DNA from: Acidobacteriota bacterium
GTDB lineage: Bacteria > Acidobacteriota > Vicinamibacteria > Vicinamibacterales > 2-12-FULL-66-21
NCBI GenBank assembly: GCA_003222675.1
Contig: QHWT01000049.1
Span: forward strand, 167,313-231,312
Reading direction: 5' to 3'
Length of the DNA: 64,000 nucleotides
Below are positions 33,866 to 43,075 of this stretch, in pieces. The notes under the pieces were generated by a model, which worked only from the letters and a program-made list of their open reading frames with translations, did not search any database and had not been told where the DNA came from. Position 1 is the first letter of the stretch; each line of letters opens with the position of its first letter. Position numbers and translations under genes: made by a program.

Positions 33866-34984
33866 ATGCTGAACAGGGTTGAACGCGCAGGGCTGGGCGA
33901 TATCGCCGCGAAACTCGATGGCGGCGTTCGCTTGTGTCTCGATGACGGCGTGCGGTTGTTCGCGTGCCCGGATACGCTCGCGCTCGGATGGCTGGCGAAC
34001 CGTGAGCGCGAGAAGCGGCACGGCGCCCGGACGTACTACAACTTCAATATCCGCCTCGAAGCGACGAACGTCTGCGTCGCGAACTGCCTCTTCTGCTCGT
34101 TCGCGCGGCTCCGTCCGGGTGATCCCGGTTCCTACACGATGTCGCTCGAGCAGGCCTGGGACAAGCTGCGCCAACGCTCCGGCCAACCGCTTACCGAGGT
34201 CCACGTCGTCAACGGCTTGCACCCCGATTTGCCGTTCGACTACTACACGGAACTCCTGCGAGGGTTCAAACGCATCCGGCCCGACATCCATTTGAAGTGC
34301 TTTACGGCGGTAGAGATCGCGTTCTTCGCGGATCTCTATGCGAAGACCGACGAGCAGGTGCTGCGCGAGCTGCAGGATGCGGGTCTCGACTCGCTGCCGG
34401 GCGGCGGCGCAGAGATCTTCGCCGAGCGCGTGCGCAAGAAGATCTGCAACGACAAGTGCGGCACCGATCGGTATCTCGCGATTCATCGCCTCGCGCACGG
34501 CCTCGGCATGCGTTCCAATGTGACGATGCTGTACGGGCACATCGAGACGGCCGAGGAGCGTGTCGATCACATGTTGCGAACGCGCGCGCTGCAGGACGAG
34601 ACGGGCGGCCTGCAGGCGTTCATCCCGCTTGCGTTCCATCCCGACAACAACCAGATGCGGAAGCTGCCGGCGCCGAGCGCTGTCGACACGCTCCGCGTGC
34701 TCGCTGTCTCGCGGCTGATGCTCGAGAACATTCCGCACATCAAGGCGTTCTGGATCGCGACGGGCGTGGAGACCGCGCAGCTCGCGCTGTGGTTCGGCGC
34801 GGATGATCTCGACGGTACGGTGCAGGAAGAGCGGATCTATCACATGGCGGGATCGCCGACGCCCGAGGCGATGACGACCCGCGAAATCCGGCGCCTCATC
34901 CACACTGCCGGCCGCGAGCCGATCGAGCGCGACACGTTATACAACGTCATCGTCGGGCCCCAAGCCGACGCCGTCGCGTCATAA
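33866..34984 (+). CDS. mqnE: Aminofutalosine synthase (radical SAM)
   Basis: MqnE joins chorismate-derived enolpyruvyl-benzoate to SAM-derived adenosine to form aminofutalosine. The 372-residue protein has the radical-SAM cluster motif CVANCLFC near residue 70 and the preceding YYNFNIRLEATN. It also has VHVVNGLHPDLPFDYY, SLPGGGAEIF, MRSNVTMLYGHIET and HPDNNQM, all typical of MqnE/MqnC-type enzymes. It is transcribed divergently from the B12 operon leader. With mqnD and ubiE this supports a futalosine menaquinone pathway. Confidence 0.94.
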   Translation: MLNRVERAGLGDIAAKLDGGVRLCLDDGVRLFACPDTLALGWLANREREKRHGARTYYNFNIRLEATNVCVANCLFCSFARLRPGDPGSYTMSLEQAWDKLRQRSGQPLTEVHVVNGLHPDLPFDYYTELLRGFKRIRPDIHLKCFTAVEIAFFADLYAKTDEQVLRELQDAGLDSLPGGGAEIFAERVRKKICNDKCGTDRYLAIHRLAHGLGMRSNVTMLYGHIETAEERVDHMLRTRALQDETGGLQAFIPLAFHPDNNQMRKLPAPSAVDTLRVLAVSRLMLENIPHIKAFWIATGVETAQLALWFGADDLDGTVQEERIYHMAGSPTPEAMTTREIRRLIHTAGREPIERDTLYNVIVGPQADAVAS

Positions 34985-34991
34985 GGCGTAA

Positions 34992-35090
34992 CGTGCTGCC
35001 GGGTCTAAAGACCCGGCCTACAAATGAAGACCGGCAGATCGTGCCCCTGTAAGCCGGGTCTTTAGACCCGGCTTCGCCGGGTAGTACAAT
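34992..35090. repeat. Paired hairpin A elements in inverted orientation
   Basis: GCCGGGTCTAAAGACCCGGC (about 34999-35018) is followed about 35 bp later by GCCGGGTCTTTAGACCCGGC (about 35053-35072). They occupy the mqnE-nadA gap; the second ends about 30 bp before the nadA start. Confidence 0.8.
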
Positions 35091-35101
35091 CAAGAGCTGC
35101 G

Positions 35102-36238
35102 ATGGACATCCAACTGCTCACCCACGTTGAGAAGCAGAGCATCGGCGAGCGGCAACCGCTGCCCGATCGGTACCTCCGTCTGTCGGACGACGAAATGGAT
35201 GAGCGGATTGTCGCGGCGAAGGGCACGCTGGGCGAGCGGCTGGTCATCCTGGGTCATCACTATCAACGCGACGAGGTGATCAAGTTCGCGGATTTCACCG
35301 GTGACTCGCTGAAGCTCGCGCGCGCCGCGGCGAGCCGTGGCGCCGCGGAGTTCATCGTGTTCTGCGGCGTGCACTTCATGGCGGAAAGCGCTGACATCTT
35401 ACGCGGGCCGCATCAGAAGGTCGCGCTGCCGGACCTCGCCGCTGGATGCTCGATGGCGGACATGGCCGAGGAGGATCAGCTCGAGATCTGCTGGCGCGAG
35501 CTCGCCGAGCTCGGCGTCGACGTCAATGCCACCGTCCCCGTCACATACATCAATTCGTCGGCGGCCATCAAAGCGTTCTGCGGCAAGCACGGCGGGGTCG
35601 TCTGCACATCGACAAACGCGGCAGGCGTCATGTCATGGGCGTGGCAGAAAGGGGAGCGCCTCGTGATGCTGCCTGACCAGCATCTCGGGCGCAACACGGG
35701 CTACAAACTCGGCGTGCCGCTCAATCGCATGGCGGTCTGGGACCCGCACGAGATTGGCGGCGGTTTGACGGCCGAACAGACGAGGAACTCGACGCTGCTG
35801 CTGTGGAAAGGTCACTGCTCGGTGCACACGCGGTTCACCGGGCAGCAGATTGACGCGTTTCGGGCGAAGCACCCGGACGGCAAGGTGATCGCGCACCCCG
35901 AGTGCACGTTCGACGTCGTACAGGCGGCGGATCTCAGCGGGTCCACCGAGTTCATCATCGAGACGCTCCGCAAGAGTCCGAAGGGATCGGTGTGGGCGGT
36001 CGCGACCGAGATCCATCTCGTAAACCGTCTGATGCACGAGCTCGCGCCCGATCGCACGGTGGTCACGCTCGATCCATTCGGCTGCCTCTGCTCCACGATG
36101 TTCCGCGTCTCACCGAACCACCTGCTGTGGGTGCTCGAAGGCCTCGTAGAAGGAACGATCCACAATCAAATCATCGTGCCCGAGGAAACGAAGCGCTGGT
36201 CCAGGGTCGCGCTCGATCGGATGCTCGAGATTCGCTGA
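35102..36238 (+). CDS. nadA: Quinolinate synthase
   Basis: This 378-residue [4Fe-4S] enzyme condenses iminoaspartate with dihydroxyacetone phosphate in NAD synthesis. Features are [56 protein letters not shown], the HPECTFDVV ligand region and [12 protein letters not shown] with the last Cys. No nadB or nadC is nearby. It is followed 11 bp later by the superoxide dismutase gene. Confidence 0.95.
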   Translation: MDIQLLTHVEKQSIGERQPLPDRYLRLSDDEMDERIVAAKGTLGERLVILGHHYQRDEVIKFADFTGDSLKLARAAASRGAAEFIVFCGVHFMAESADILRGPHQKVALPDLAAGCSMADMAEEDQLEICWRELAELGVDVNATVPVTYINSSAAIKAFCGKHGGVVCTSTNAAGVMSWAWQKGERLVMLPDQHLGRNTGYKLGVPLNRMAVWDPHEIGGGLTAEQTRNSTLLLWKGHCSVHTRFTGQQIDAFRAKHPDGKVIAHPECTFDVVQAADLSGSTEFIIETLRKSPKGSVWAVATEIHLVNRLMHELAPDRTVVTLDPFGCLCSTMFRVSPNHLLWVLEGLVEGTIHNQIIVPEETKRWSRVALDRMLEIR

Positions 36239-36249
36239 AGGAGAGACAT

Positions 36250-36873
36250 ATGGCGGATGTTAAGGAAAGCGTGAAGGCACATTCAGTTCCCCCCCTTCCG
36301 TACGACTACAACGCGCTGGAGCCGCACATCGACGAACAGACGATGCGCATCCATCACGACAAGCACCACGCGGCGTACGTGAACAACCTCAACGCGGCAC
36401 TCGAAAAGCAACCCGAGCTGCAGAACAAGAGCGTCGAGGAATTGATCAAAGGCATCAACAGTGTGCCGGAAGCCATCCGGACCGCCGTCCGCAATAATGG
36501 CGGCGGGCACGTGAACCACACGATGTTCTGGGAGATCATGGGTCCGAAGAAAGGCGGCCAACCCACAGGCACGATCGCCGACGCGATCAAGTCGTCCTTC
36601 GGCAGCTTCGACACGTTCAAGACGCAGTTTGCAGACGCTGGTGTGAAGCGATTTGGCAGCGGCTGGGCCTGGCTGATCGACGCAGGTGGCAAGCTCGTCA
36701 TCGAGAGCACCGCGAATCAGGACAGTCCGCTGATGGAAGGGAAGAAGCCGGTGCTCGGCGTCGACGTGTGGGAGCACGCGTACTATTTGAAGTACCAGAA
36801 CCGCCGCCCCGACTACATCGCCGCGTGGTGGAACACGATCAACTGGGATGCGGTGAATAAGAGATTCAAGTAA
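36250..36873 (+). CDS. sodA: Fe/Mn superoxide dismutase
   Basis: This 207-residue dismutase removes superoxide in the cytoplasm. Metal ligands are visible: His in [13 protein letters not shown], His in [13 protein letters not shown], and Asp/His in [25 protein letters not shown] and an ANQDSPLM segment are Mn- or cambialistic-type features, so the metal is uncertain. ATG 36250 follows GGAGAG. It starts 11 bp after nadA; co-expression protects an oxygen-sensitive enzyme, which is a sensible pairing though inferred. Confidence 0.94.
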   Translation: MADVKESVKAHSVPPLPYDYNALEPHIDEQTMRIHHDKHHAAYVNNLNAALEKQPELQNKSVEELIKGINSVPEAIRTAVRNNGGGHVNHTMFWEIMGPKKGGQPTGTIADAIKSSFGSFDTFKTQFADAGVKRFGSGWAWLIDAGGKLVIESTANQDSPLMEGKKPVLGVDVWEHAYYLKYQNRRPDYIAAWWNTINWDAVNKRFK

Positions 36874-37008
36874 GGCTCGGGGATTCAGGACTCATGGCTC
36901 ATGCCGCCGGGTCTAAAGACCCGGCCTACGGTACACTGCGCTTGTAGGGCGGACCTTCAGGTCCGCCGTCATGAGCCACTATGAGCCGTGAGTCATAAGC
37001 CCCGAGCC
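36874..37008. repeat. Composite paired-hairpin element with 9-bp terminal inverted repeats
   Basis: Ends are GGCTCGGGG (36874-36882) and CCCCGAGCC (37000-37008). Arms carry GACTCATGGCTCATG and its imperfect complement. The core has hairpin A (CCGGGTCTAAAGACCCGG) and hairpin B (GGCGGACCTTCAGGTCCGCC), joined by TACGGTACACTGCGCTTGTAG. This is the clearest sister copy of the element at 14243-14353. Confidence 0.82.
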
Positions 37009-37029
37009 GATTCACTGTCGGGCGGTGCC

Positions 37030-38163
37030 TCAACGCGCCGCCCGTGTTGCGTACGCCGCAGCGTAGGCCTGCGCGTAATCGTCGATCATCCGGTCGACCG
37101 TGAAGCGCGCCACGACCAGGGCGCGGCCGTTCGCGGCGAGCCGGCGGCGCTGGCGCTCGTCACGCGCGAGCGCGAGCATCGCCCGCGAGAGACGCTCCGG
37201 ATCTCTTGCCGCGATGAGCATTCCGTTCTGGCCGTCGCTCACAACTTCCGGAGTTCCGCCAACGGCCGTGGCGATGACGGGGAGCTCCGCCGCCATGGCC
37301 TCCAGGATCGTCAGCGAGATGCCTTCGCTGACGGAGCTGTTGACGTAGACGTCGCACGCGGGCAGCAATCCACGCGCGTCGGCGCGGTAGCCCGCGAACA
37401 GCACGGCGTCAGTTAAACCCTGCTCCGCCGCGCGCCGCGCGAGCGCGTCGCGCTCCGGGCCGTCACCGACAATGAGCAGTCGCGCGCCGCTCACCTCCGA
37501 TCGAATCCTTGCAAACGCGTCGATCAGCGTGCCGAGGCCCTTGACGGCATGCAGGCGCGCGGCCGTGCCGAAGACAAGCGCATGCGGTGGAATGCGCAAT
37601 TCGGCGCGCGCCTTCCTTCGCTCGATCTCGCCGGGCCGCTTCCCGACGTCAATGCCGTTCGTGATGACGCCCACGCGCGCCGCTGGAAATCCCTCCGCCA
37701 GCATGTGACGGCGCAGGTCCTCCGACACGGCATAAATGGCGTGCGGCAGCGGCGCGAGCAGGGGATTGACGACCTTCCGCTTCAGTGACGGCGGGGTGTC
37801 GGCGTGCCGTCCGTGCTCGGTATAGATGACGCGCAGCGACGGGCGCAGCAGGCGCGCGAGCGAGCCGTACACGTAAGGCGAATACTGATGGCAGTGCAGC
37901 ACCTCGATGCCGTGCGCACGCGTCAGTTGGGCGATCGTGCGCGCGAGTGACGGCCGGAATCCCTGTTGCCGCCGCATGGCAATCACGCCGATGCCGCTCG
38001 CGTTCAGGGTCTCGGCGAGCGCGCCTGCCTCCTCGAGGCAGATGACGGTCATGCCGAAGGGGTCCACGAGCCTCTGCGACAGCTCAATCGCGAGCCGCTC
38101 CGCCCCGCCCGGACACAGCGTCAGCACCAGTTGCGCCACGCGCGGGTGTATGTCGCCGTGCAT
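37030..38163 (-). CDS. Group 1 (GT4-type) glycosyltransferase
   Basis: This GT-B glycosyltransferase has the N-terminal glycine-rich LTLCPGGAERLAIEL, a YTEHGRHAD loop, VGVITNGIDVGKR, the nucleotide-sugar site LLIVGDGPERDAL, and the catalytic SVSEGISLTILEAMAAELPVI Glu region. The start is set at ATG 38163 (MHGDIHPRVAQLV), giving 377 residues. The open frame continues to 38361, but the extra Arg-rich leader does not resemble the family. It is the outermost gene of the exopolysaccharide region. Confidence 0.85.
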   Translation of the reverse strand: MHGDIHPRVAQLVLTLCPGGAERLAIELSQRLVDPFGMTVICLEEAGALAETLNASGIGVIAMRRQQGFRPSLARTIAQLTRAHGIEVLHCHQYSPYVYGSLARLLRPSLRVIYTEHGRHADTPPSLKRKVVNPLLAPLPHAIYAVSEDLRRHMLAEGFPAARVGVITNGIDVGKRPGEIERRKARAELRIPPHALVFGTAARLHAVKGLGTLIDAFARIRSEVSGARLLIVGDGPERDALARRAAEQGLTDAVLFAGYRADARGLLPACDVYVNSSVSEGISLTILEAMAAELPVIATAVGGTPEVVSDGQNGMLIAARDPERLSRAMLALARDERQRRRLAANGRALVVARFTVDRMIDDYAQAYAAAYATRAAR

Positions 38164-38490
38164 TCGACGGACCTCGCTCGGTGGGCGTGACTGGGACCGA
38201 GGACGGTCACGGTCGAACACGAGTACCGGTTCATCCAGGGTGACGCGATTGACGCGATGGGGAACCATGTCCCCCGGCTGCCTCGCAAAGGACCCGCCAG
38301 CCCGGTCGAGACGGAACGCCACGTGCAGTTCCGAGGGCGCCGCCCGTTTTCCGGGCATCACCGAACCGCAATGTCGGCGTGCCGGATGACTTTAGTCGTC
38401 TTGCGCGCGCCACTTCTTCTCGAATGAGAAGCGAGCGTATCGCGATGCCCGGACGGGCGGCACATCTCTGGCGCCTCGACGCCTACACCC
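38164..38490. other. Divergent intergenic region
   Basis: These 327 bp separate two divergent glycosyltransferase genes. They contain an open frame continuous with the left gene but with no recognisable protein similarity. A small palindromic stretch TTCTTCTCGAATGAGAAG lies near 38420-38437. No clear promoter motif was identified. Confidence 0.4.
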
Positions 38491-39777
38491 GTGCGGAGGT
38501 TCGCTTTGCTTGTTCGCGGCCCGTTCCATCGGCTACCCGCGCGTCCGTCGATCCTGGCGATCACGAGCGAACTGCCGTGGCCGCTCGATCGCGGCGGACA
38601 CCTGCGCAGCTTTCACCTGCTGCGAGGGCTGGCCGCCGACTTCGACGTGCGCCTCGTCGCGCCAATCGAGCCGGGGCAGGAAGCGCTCGTGCCTGCGCTG
38701 TCGGCCGCCGGAATTCGCGTCTGCCCGGTGCGGGTGGGACCACGGCGCGCGCCGATCGAAACGCTTCGAGTATTCCGCGCGGCGCTGACGAGAGAACCGT
38801 ATGTGCTCTTCCGCCGTCACGATCGCGCGTCGGTCCGTCACACGGTGTCGGTGCAGGTCGCCATCAACCGTCCGGATCTTCTCTATCTCGATCACCTCGA
38901 CTCGGCATTGTATGCCGACACGTGCCGCGTGCCCGCGATTCTCGACGTTCACAACATCTATTCGGCGCTGGTGCGTCGCACGGCCGACGAACAGCCAAAC
39001 CCCATCGTGGGACAGTACCTGCGCGGCGAGGCGCGCCTCCTCGAGCGCGCCGAGCGCCGCGCCGCGACGCGCGCCGCGCTCGTGACGGCGGCGTCGGACG
39101 AAGACTGCGCGTATTACCAGGCATCGGGCGCTGGCCGCGTTGCGATGGTGGCCAACGGCGTGGATTGCGATGCGTACGCCGCGCTGCCGCTCATTCGCCA
39201 CTCGCGGCCGCCGGTGATTCTTTACGTGGGGACGATGTCGTGGGGACCGAACGTGGCGGCGGCAAAGTTCCTCGCACTCGACGTGCTGCCACGGATCCAG
39301 CTTCGTCTTCCCGACGCGCGACTTCGCATCATCGGACGAGATCCTCCTCCCGAGATTCGTGCGCTCGCAGAGCGGCCGAACATCGACGTGACGGGCGCGG
39401 TGCCTGACGTCGTGCCGCACCTCGGCGAGGCGCACGCGCTGGCGGTTCCGCTCGAATCAGGCGGCGGCACGCGCTTGAAGATCCTCGAGGCGTTCGCGGC
39501 GGGATTGCCCGTCGTCAGCACGCCGGTCGGCTGCGAAGGGCTGCGCGCCGAGCACGGCGTGCACCTGCTCGTCGCGCCGCGTGAGCGGATGGCGCAGGCG
39601 CTTGTCACCGTTCTGTCGAATCGCCTACTGGCGTACGGCCTTGCCGAACGCGCGCGCTCTCTCGTGCGCGATCACTACGACTGGCGCTCCATTGGAATGG
39701 TCGCGCGCCGCGAGGCGCGCGCTGTGCTGCGCTGCCGGTCTGCGGCACGCGAGCTTCAAATGCAGGACGCGGGATGA
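38491..39777 (+). CDS. Glycosyltransferase (GT4-type) of the exopolysaccharide cluster
   Basis: This 428-residue GT-B enzyme begins its domain with ITSELPWPLDRGGHLRSFHLL, as in the XrtA-associated sugar transferase group. It then has VANGVDCDAY, ILYVGTMSWGPNV, RIIGRDPPPEIR, NIDVTGAVPDV and the Glu-containing ESGGGTRLKILEAFAAGLPVV. GTG at 38491 is used, and the first 25 residues may be dispensable. The stop overlaps the next start (ATGA). Confidence 0.85.
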   Translation: MRRFALLVRGPFHRLPARPSILAITSELPWPLDRGGHLRSFHLLRGLAADFDVRLVAPIEPGQEALVPALSAAGIRVCPVRVGPRRAPIETLRVFRAALTREPYVLFRRHDRASVRHTVSVQVAINRPDLLYLDHLDSALYADTCRVPAILDVHNIYSALVRRTADEQPNPIVGQYLRGEARLLERAERRAATRAALVTAASDEDCAYYQASGAGRVAMVANGVDCDAYAALPLIRHSRPPVILYVGTMSWGPNVAAAKFLALDVLPRIQLRLPDARLRIIGRDPPPEIRALAERPNIDVTGAVPDVVPHLGEAHALAVPLESGGGTRLKILEAFAAGLPVVSTPVGCEGLRAEHGVHLLVAPRERMAQALVTVLSNRLLAYGLAERARSLVRDHYDWRSIGMVARREARAVLRCRSAARELQMQDAG

Positions 39778-40949
39778 TGCCGATTCGCGTGCTCGAGCTG
39801 CGCAGCGTCCTCGGACCGGGCGGGGGCCCGGAGAAGACGATCCTGTCGGGGGCCGCGCTGAGCGATCCGCGGATGTTCGAGATCACCGTCTGCTACCTGC
39901 GCGCCGCTGATGACGATCGCTGCGACATCCGCCGTCGCGCCGAAGAACTCGATCTCCGCTACATCGAGCTCCTGGAACGTTCGTCGGTCGATCCGGCGAT
40001 CTGGCCGCAACTCCAGCGTGTGGTCAGGCGTCACGGCATCCAGATCGTGCATGCGCACGACTACAAGACGGACCTCCTGGCGGTGCTGCTCGCGCGCAGG
40101 GAGGGCACGATCGCCATGGCCACAGCGCACGGCTGGACGGGGCACAGCCCGCGCGAACGCTACCTCTATTATCCCGCCGACAAGCGGCTGCTTCGCCGAT
40201 GCGATCGCGTTGTCGCAGTGTCGGGAGAGATCCGGTCGGAGCTGATTCGGTACGGCTGTCGCCCAAATCGCGTCGTGACGGTGCTCAACGGGATTGACGA
40301 TCAGCGGTTCAAGCGCAACCCGGCGGCTCGGCGCGCGGCGCGCGCGGCTCTGGGCCTCAAAGAGGTCGATTTGGCGATCGGCGCCGTGGGCCGCCTCGAG
40401 CCGCAGAAGCGCTTCGACCTGCTGATTCGGACGTTCGCCGAGGCGCGCCGGACACTGCCGAGCCTGCGTCTGTTCATCGCGGGCGACGGATCGCTGCGTC
40501 AGGAACTCGCGGCGCTGATCCGGACGCTCGATCTCGACGGCGTGTGCCGGTTGCTCGGGCACACACCGGATGTGATTGGCCTGCACCATGCGCTCGACCT
40601 GCTGGCCCAGTCGTCGGACTACGAGGGCACACCCAACGCGGTGCTCGAAGCCATGGCGCTCGAGACACCCGTGGTCGCGACGGCGGCCGGCGGCACCGCG
40701 GAATTGGTCACCGACGGCGTGCACGGGCGGGTCGTGCGCATCGGCGACCTCGCCGCGCTGACCGACGCGGTGGTCGGGGCGCTCACACGGCGCGCGGAAT
40801 CGCAGGCGCGCGCGAGGGCGGCCCGGCTGCGCATCGTCACCGAGCTGTCGTTCGGCGCGCGCCACGCGAAAATTGAAGCGCTCTATCGCGAGCTCGTGTC
40901 AGGCGGCACCGTCGTGCAGCGGCCGGCGGCGGAACTGACTTGTGCGTGA
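39774..40949 (+). CDS. Glycosyltransferase (GT4-type)
   Basis: This 391-residue GT-B transferase shows LRSVLGPGGGPEKTIL at the acceptor loop, HAHDYKTDLLA, VTVLNGIDDQRF, AVGRLEPQKRFDLLI, FIAGDGSLRQEL, and the donor-site QSSDYEGTPNAVLEAMALETPV. It overlaps the preceding gene by 4 bp and is followed 6 bp later by the next transferase. All are in one operon. Confidence 0.88.
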   Translation: MMPIRVLELRSVLGPGGGPEKTILSGAALSDPRMFEITVCYLRAADDDRCDIRRRAEELDLRYIELLERSSVDPAIWPQLQRVVRRHGIQIVHAHDYKTDLLAVLLARREGTIAMATAHGWTGHSPRERYLYYPADKRLLRRCDRVVAVSGEIRSELIRYGCRPNRVVTVLNGIDDQRFKRNPAARRAARAALGLKEVDLAIGAVGRLEPQKRFDLLIRTFAEARRTLPSLRLFIAGDGSLRQELAALIRTLDLDGVCRLLGHTPDVIGLHHALDLLAQSSDYEGTPNAVLEAMALETPVVATAAGGTAELVTDGVHGRVVRIGDLAALTDAVVGALTRRAESQARARAARLRIVTELSFGARHAKIEALYRELVSGGTVVQRPAAELTCA

Positions 40950-40955
40950 CCATCA

Positions 40956-42191
40956 ATGAACGTGCTGCTCCTCACGCACCGCTTGCCCTTCGCGCCGAAC
41001 CGCGGCGATCGGATCCGCGCCTATTACCTGCTCGAGGCGCTGACGCGCGAAGCGAACGTCGATCTCGTGTCGCTGGTCCACGATCGAGATGAGGCGTCAC
41101 AGGTTCATCTGCTGCAGGGTCGCGTTCGCAGCGTCACGATGGCGCGCGTCGGCCGCGCGCGCTCGTGGCTGCGGGCGGTCGCGGCGCTCGGCACGGGGCA
41201 GCCGTTGACGCACGCGCTGCTGGACGCGCCGGGATTCGATCGCGCGCTCGCCGACGTCACCGCGGAGCACCGACCCGACGTCGTGGTCGCCTTGTGCTCG
41301 AGCATGGCGCGATTTGTGCTGCGGCCGCCGCTCGATGAGCTGCCGCTGATCCTCGACCTGATCGATGTGGACTCGGAGAAGTGGCGGCAGATGGGAGCGT
41401 CCTCGCGCGGACCGCTCGGGTGGATATACCGTCGTGAGGCGCGCGTGCTCGGTCCATTCGAGTCCTTCGCGTCCCGCCGCGCGGCTGCGACGCTCGTCGT
41501 GAACGATCGCGAGCGGACAGCCCTCGAAGCGATTGCGCCGGATGCGCCGGTGCACGTTGTGCCGAACGGCATCGACGCGCTTCGATTCACGCCGCCGGCC
41601 TCGCCATCCGTGGAAGCGCAGGTGGTCTTCTGCGGCGTAATGGACTATGCGCCCAACGTTGACGGTGTGCTGTGGTTTGTCAAGCACGTGTGGCCCCGGG
41701 TGCGACAAGCGAATGCAAACGCGCGGCTCACGCTCGTGGGCGCGCGCCCGACGCCGGCCATTCGCGCGCTTTCTTCGGATTCATCGATCGAAGTCACGGG
41801 AACGGTGCCGGACGTACGGCCGTACTTGTGGCGCTCCGCCGTGTCGATTGCCCCATTGCTGATTGCGCGCGGGGTGCAGAACAAGGTGCTCGAAGCGCTG
41901 GCCGCGGGGCTTCCTTGTGTCGTCAGCGCGCCGGTGTTCGAAGGCGTGCCGCGGGCCGCGCGGCCAGGGTGCATCGAAGGCGAAACGCCGTCCGCGTTCG
42001 CGGCGTCAGTGATCCGGTTGCTCTCGATGCGGCCGCAGGAACGCCGCCGGCTCGCCAGCCAGGTGAACTTGTCGGAGCTGTCGTGGCGGGAGGCATTCGC
42101 CCCGCTCGGCGGTCTGCTCCATACTGTTGCCGGCCAGCCGGGCCCGCGGTTCGCGAATGGAGGAGCGCTGTTTCGTGAGTGCCGTGCATAG
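40956..42191 (+). CDS. XrtA/PEP-CTERM-associated sugar transferase (TIGR03087-like)
   Basis: This 411-residue GT-B enzyme begins LLTHRLPFAPNRGDRIRAYYLL, the diagnostic opener of the TIGR03087 family found beside exosortase-type exopolysaccharide loci. It continues with LILDLIDVDSEKW, VHVVPNGIDALRF, VVFCGVMDYAPNVDGV and IAPLLIARGVQNKVLEALA. The family link is recalled from motif pattern, not searched. Its 3' end overlaps the methyltransferase. Confidence 0.85.
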   Translation: MNVLLLTHRLPFAPNRGDRIRAYYLLEALTREANVDLVSLVHDRDEASQVHLLQGRVRSVTMARVGRARSWLRAVAALGTGQPLTHALLDAPGFDRALADVTAEHRPDVVVALCSSMARFVLRPPLDELPLILDLIDVDSEKWRQMGASSRGPLGWIYRREARVLGPFESFASRRAAATLVVNDRERTALEAIAPDAPVHVVPNGIDALRFTPPASPSVEAQVVFCGVMDYAPNVDGVLWFVKHVWPRVRQANANARLTLVGARPTPAIRALSSDSSIEVTGTVPDVRPYLWRSAVSIAPLLIARGVQNKVLEALAAGLPCVVSAPVFEGVPRAARPGCIEGETPSAFAASVIRLLSMRPQERRRLASQVNLSELSWREAFAPLGGLLHTVAGQPGPRFANGGALFRECRA

Positions 42192-43002
42192 TCCCGAAAG
42201 CGATCGCACATCGCGCAGCCAGGCGGCGCGCACGGCCTTGTTGTGGCAACTCGATAAGGTCTTCCCGGCGAATCCGCGCGCATTTCTCGATCCGGACGGC
42301 CAGACGCAGCGCTCGATGCATCGCGCGAACGGGGCCGCCGGGCGCTACCTCGCCGAGCTCGGCTCATCCGACGTCGACGTGCTGGACTTCGGGTGCGGGT
42401 GGGGCGGCGAGACACTATGGCTCGCGAATCACGCTCGTTCCGTCGTCGGCGTCGACATCGAGGCGGCGGCAATCGACCAGGCGAACCGAGCGCGCGCGGA
42501 GTCGGCCGTCACCAACTGCCGGTTCGTTCAGGCACGATCGGGCGTCCTTCCATTTGACGATCGCTCGTTCGACGCCGTGTTCTCGACGGACACGTTCGAG
42601 CACGTGATGGATCTCGACGCGGCCTTCAAGGAACTATTCCGTGTCCTCCGGCCGGGGGGCGTCGTGCTCTCGCGGTTCGGACCGCTGTTCTTCTCGCCGC
42701 AGGGCTATCATCTGTATTGGGCCTGCCAGGTCCCGTACGCGCATCTTCTGTGTGGACTGGACGCCGTGCTCGCGCTCCGTAACGCGCGATGCGACACACC
42801 TCGTGGGGCGGCGACGTGGCAGTCGCTCGGTCTGAATGCACGTCGTTTTCGCGACTACAAGGGCAGCGCGGCGGCCGCCGGATTCACGCTCGAACGCTTC
42901 GAGCGGATCCCCGTGCGGAGGCTGCGGTGGCTCGCGTCCATCCACGGGATAGGCGATCTCGTCACGTTTGGGATCGACTGTCGGCTTAGGCGCCCGCACT
43001 GA
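42175..43002 (+). CDS. Class I SAM-dependent methyltransferase
   Basis: This 275-residue methyltransferase has motif I VLDFGCGWGGETLWLA, motif II VVGVDIEAAAI, and a DAVFSTDTFEHVMD segment followed by LFRVLRPGGVVLSRFG. GTG at 42175 is preferred, with GGAGG about 10 bases upstream, and the gene overlaps the preceding transferase. It may methylate a sugar or polysaccharide intermediate, but the target is not known. It is the last gene before the convergent operon. Confidence 0.82.
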   Translation: MSAVHSPESDRTSRSQAARTALLWQLDKVFPANPRAFLDPDGQTQRSMHRANGAAGRYLAELGSSDVDVLDFGCGWGGETLWLANHARSVVGVDIEAAAIDQANRARAESAVTNCRFVQARSGVLPFDDRSFDAVFSTDTFEHVMDLDAAFKELFRVLRPGGVVLSRFGPLFFSPQGYHLYWACQVPYAHLLCGLDAVLALRNARCDTPRGAATWQSLGLNARRFRDYKGSAAAAGFTLERFERIPVRRLRWLASIHGIGDLVTFGIDCRLRRPH

Positions 43003-43075
43003 ACTGTGACTGTCACAGTTCTTCCCAGATCCGGACGCTTCCGGACGCCCGAAGTGTGACTGTCACCGTTTCTGA
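43002..43075. repeat. Two palindromic GTGACTGTCAC motifs between convergent operons
   Basis: AACTGTGACTGTCACAGTT (43002-43020) is a perfect 9-bp inverted repeat around a central T. A second, imperfect copy AAGTGTGACTGTCACCGTT lies at about 43053-43071. Between them TTCCGGACGCCCG words repeat. They may act as a bidirectional terminator without a U-tract or as a repeat family. Confidence 0.7.

Noticed and set aside
38164-38361. N-terminal extension of the minus-strand glycosyltransferase
   Set aside because: The extra residues are Arg/Pro-rich and do not resemble GT-B proteins; the fold starts at ATG 38163.
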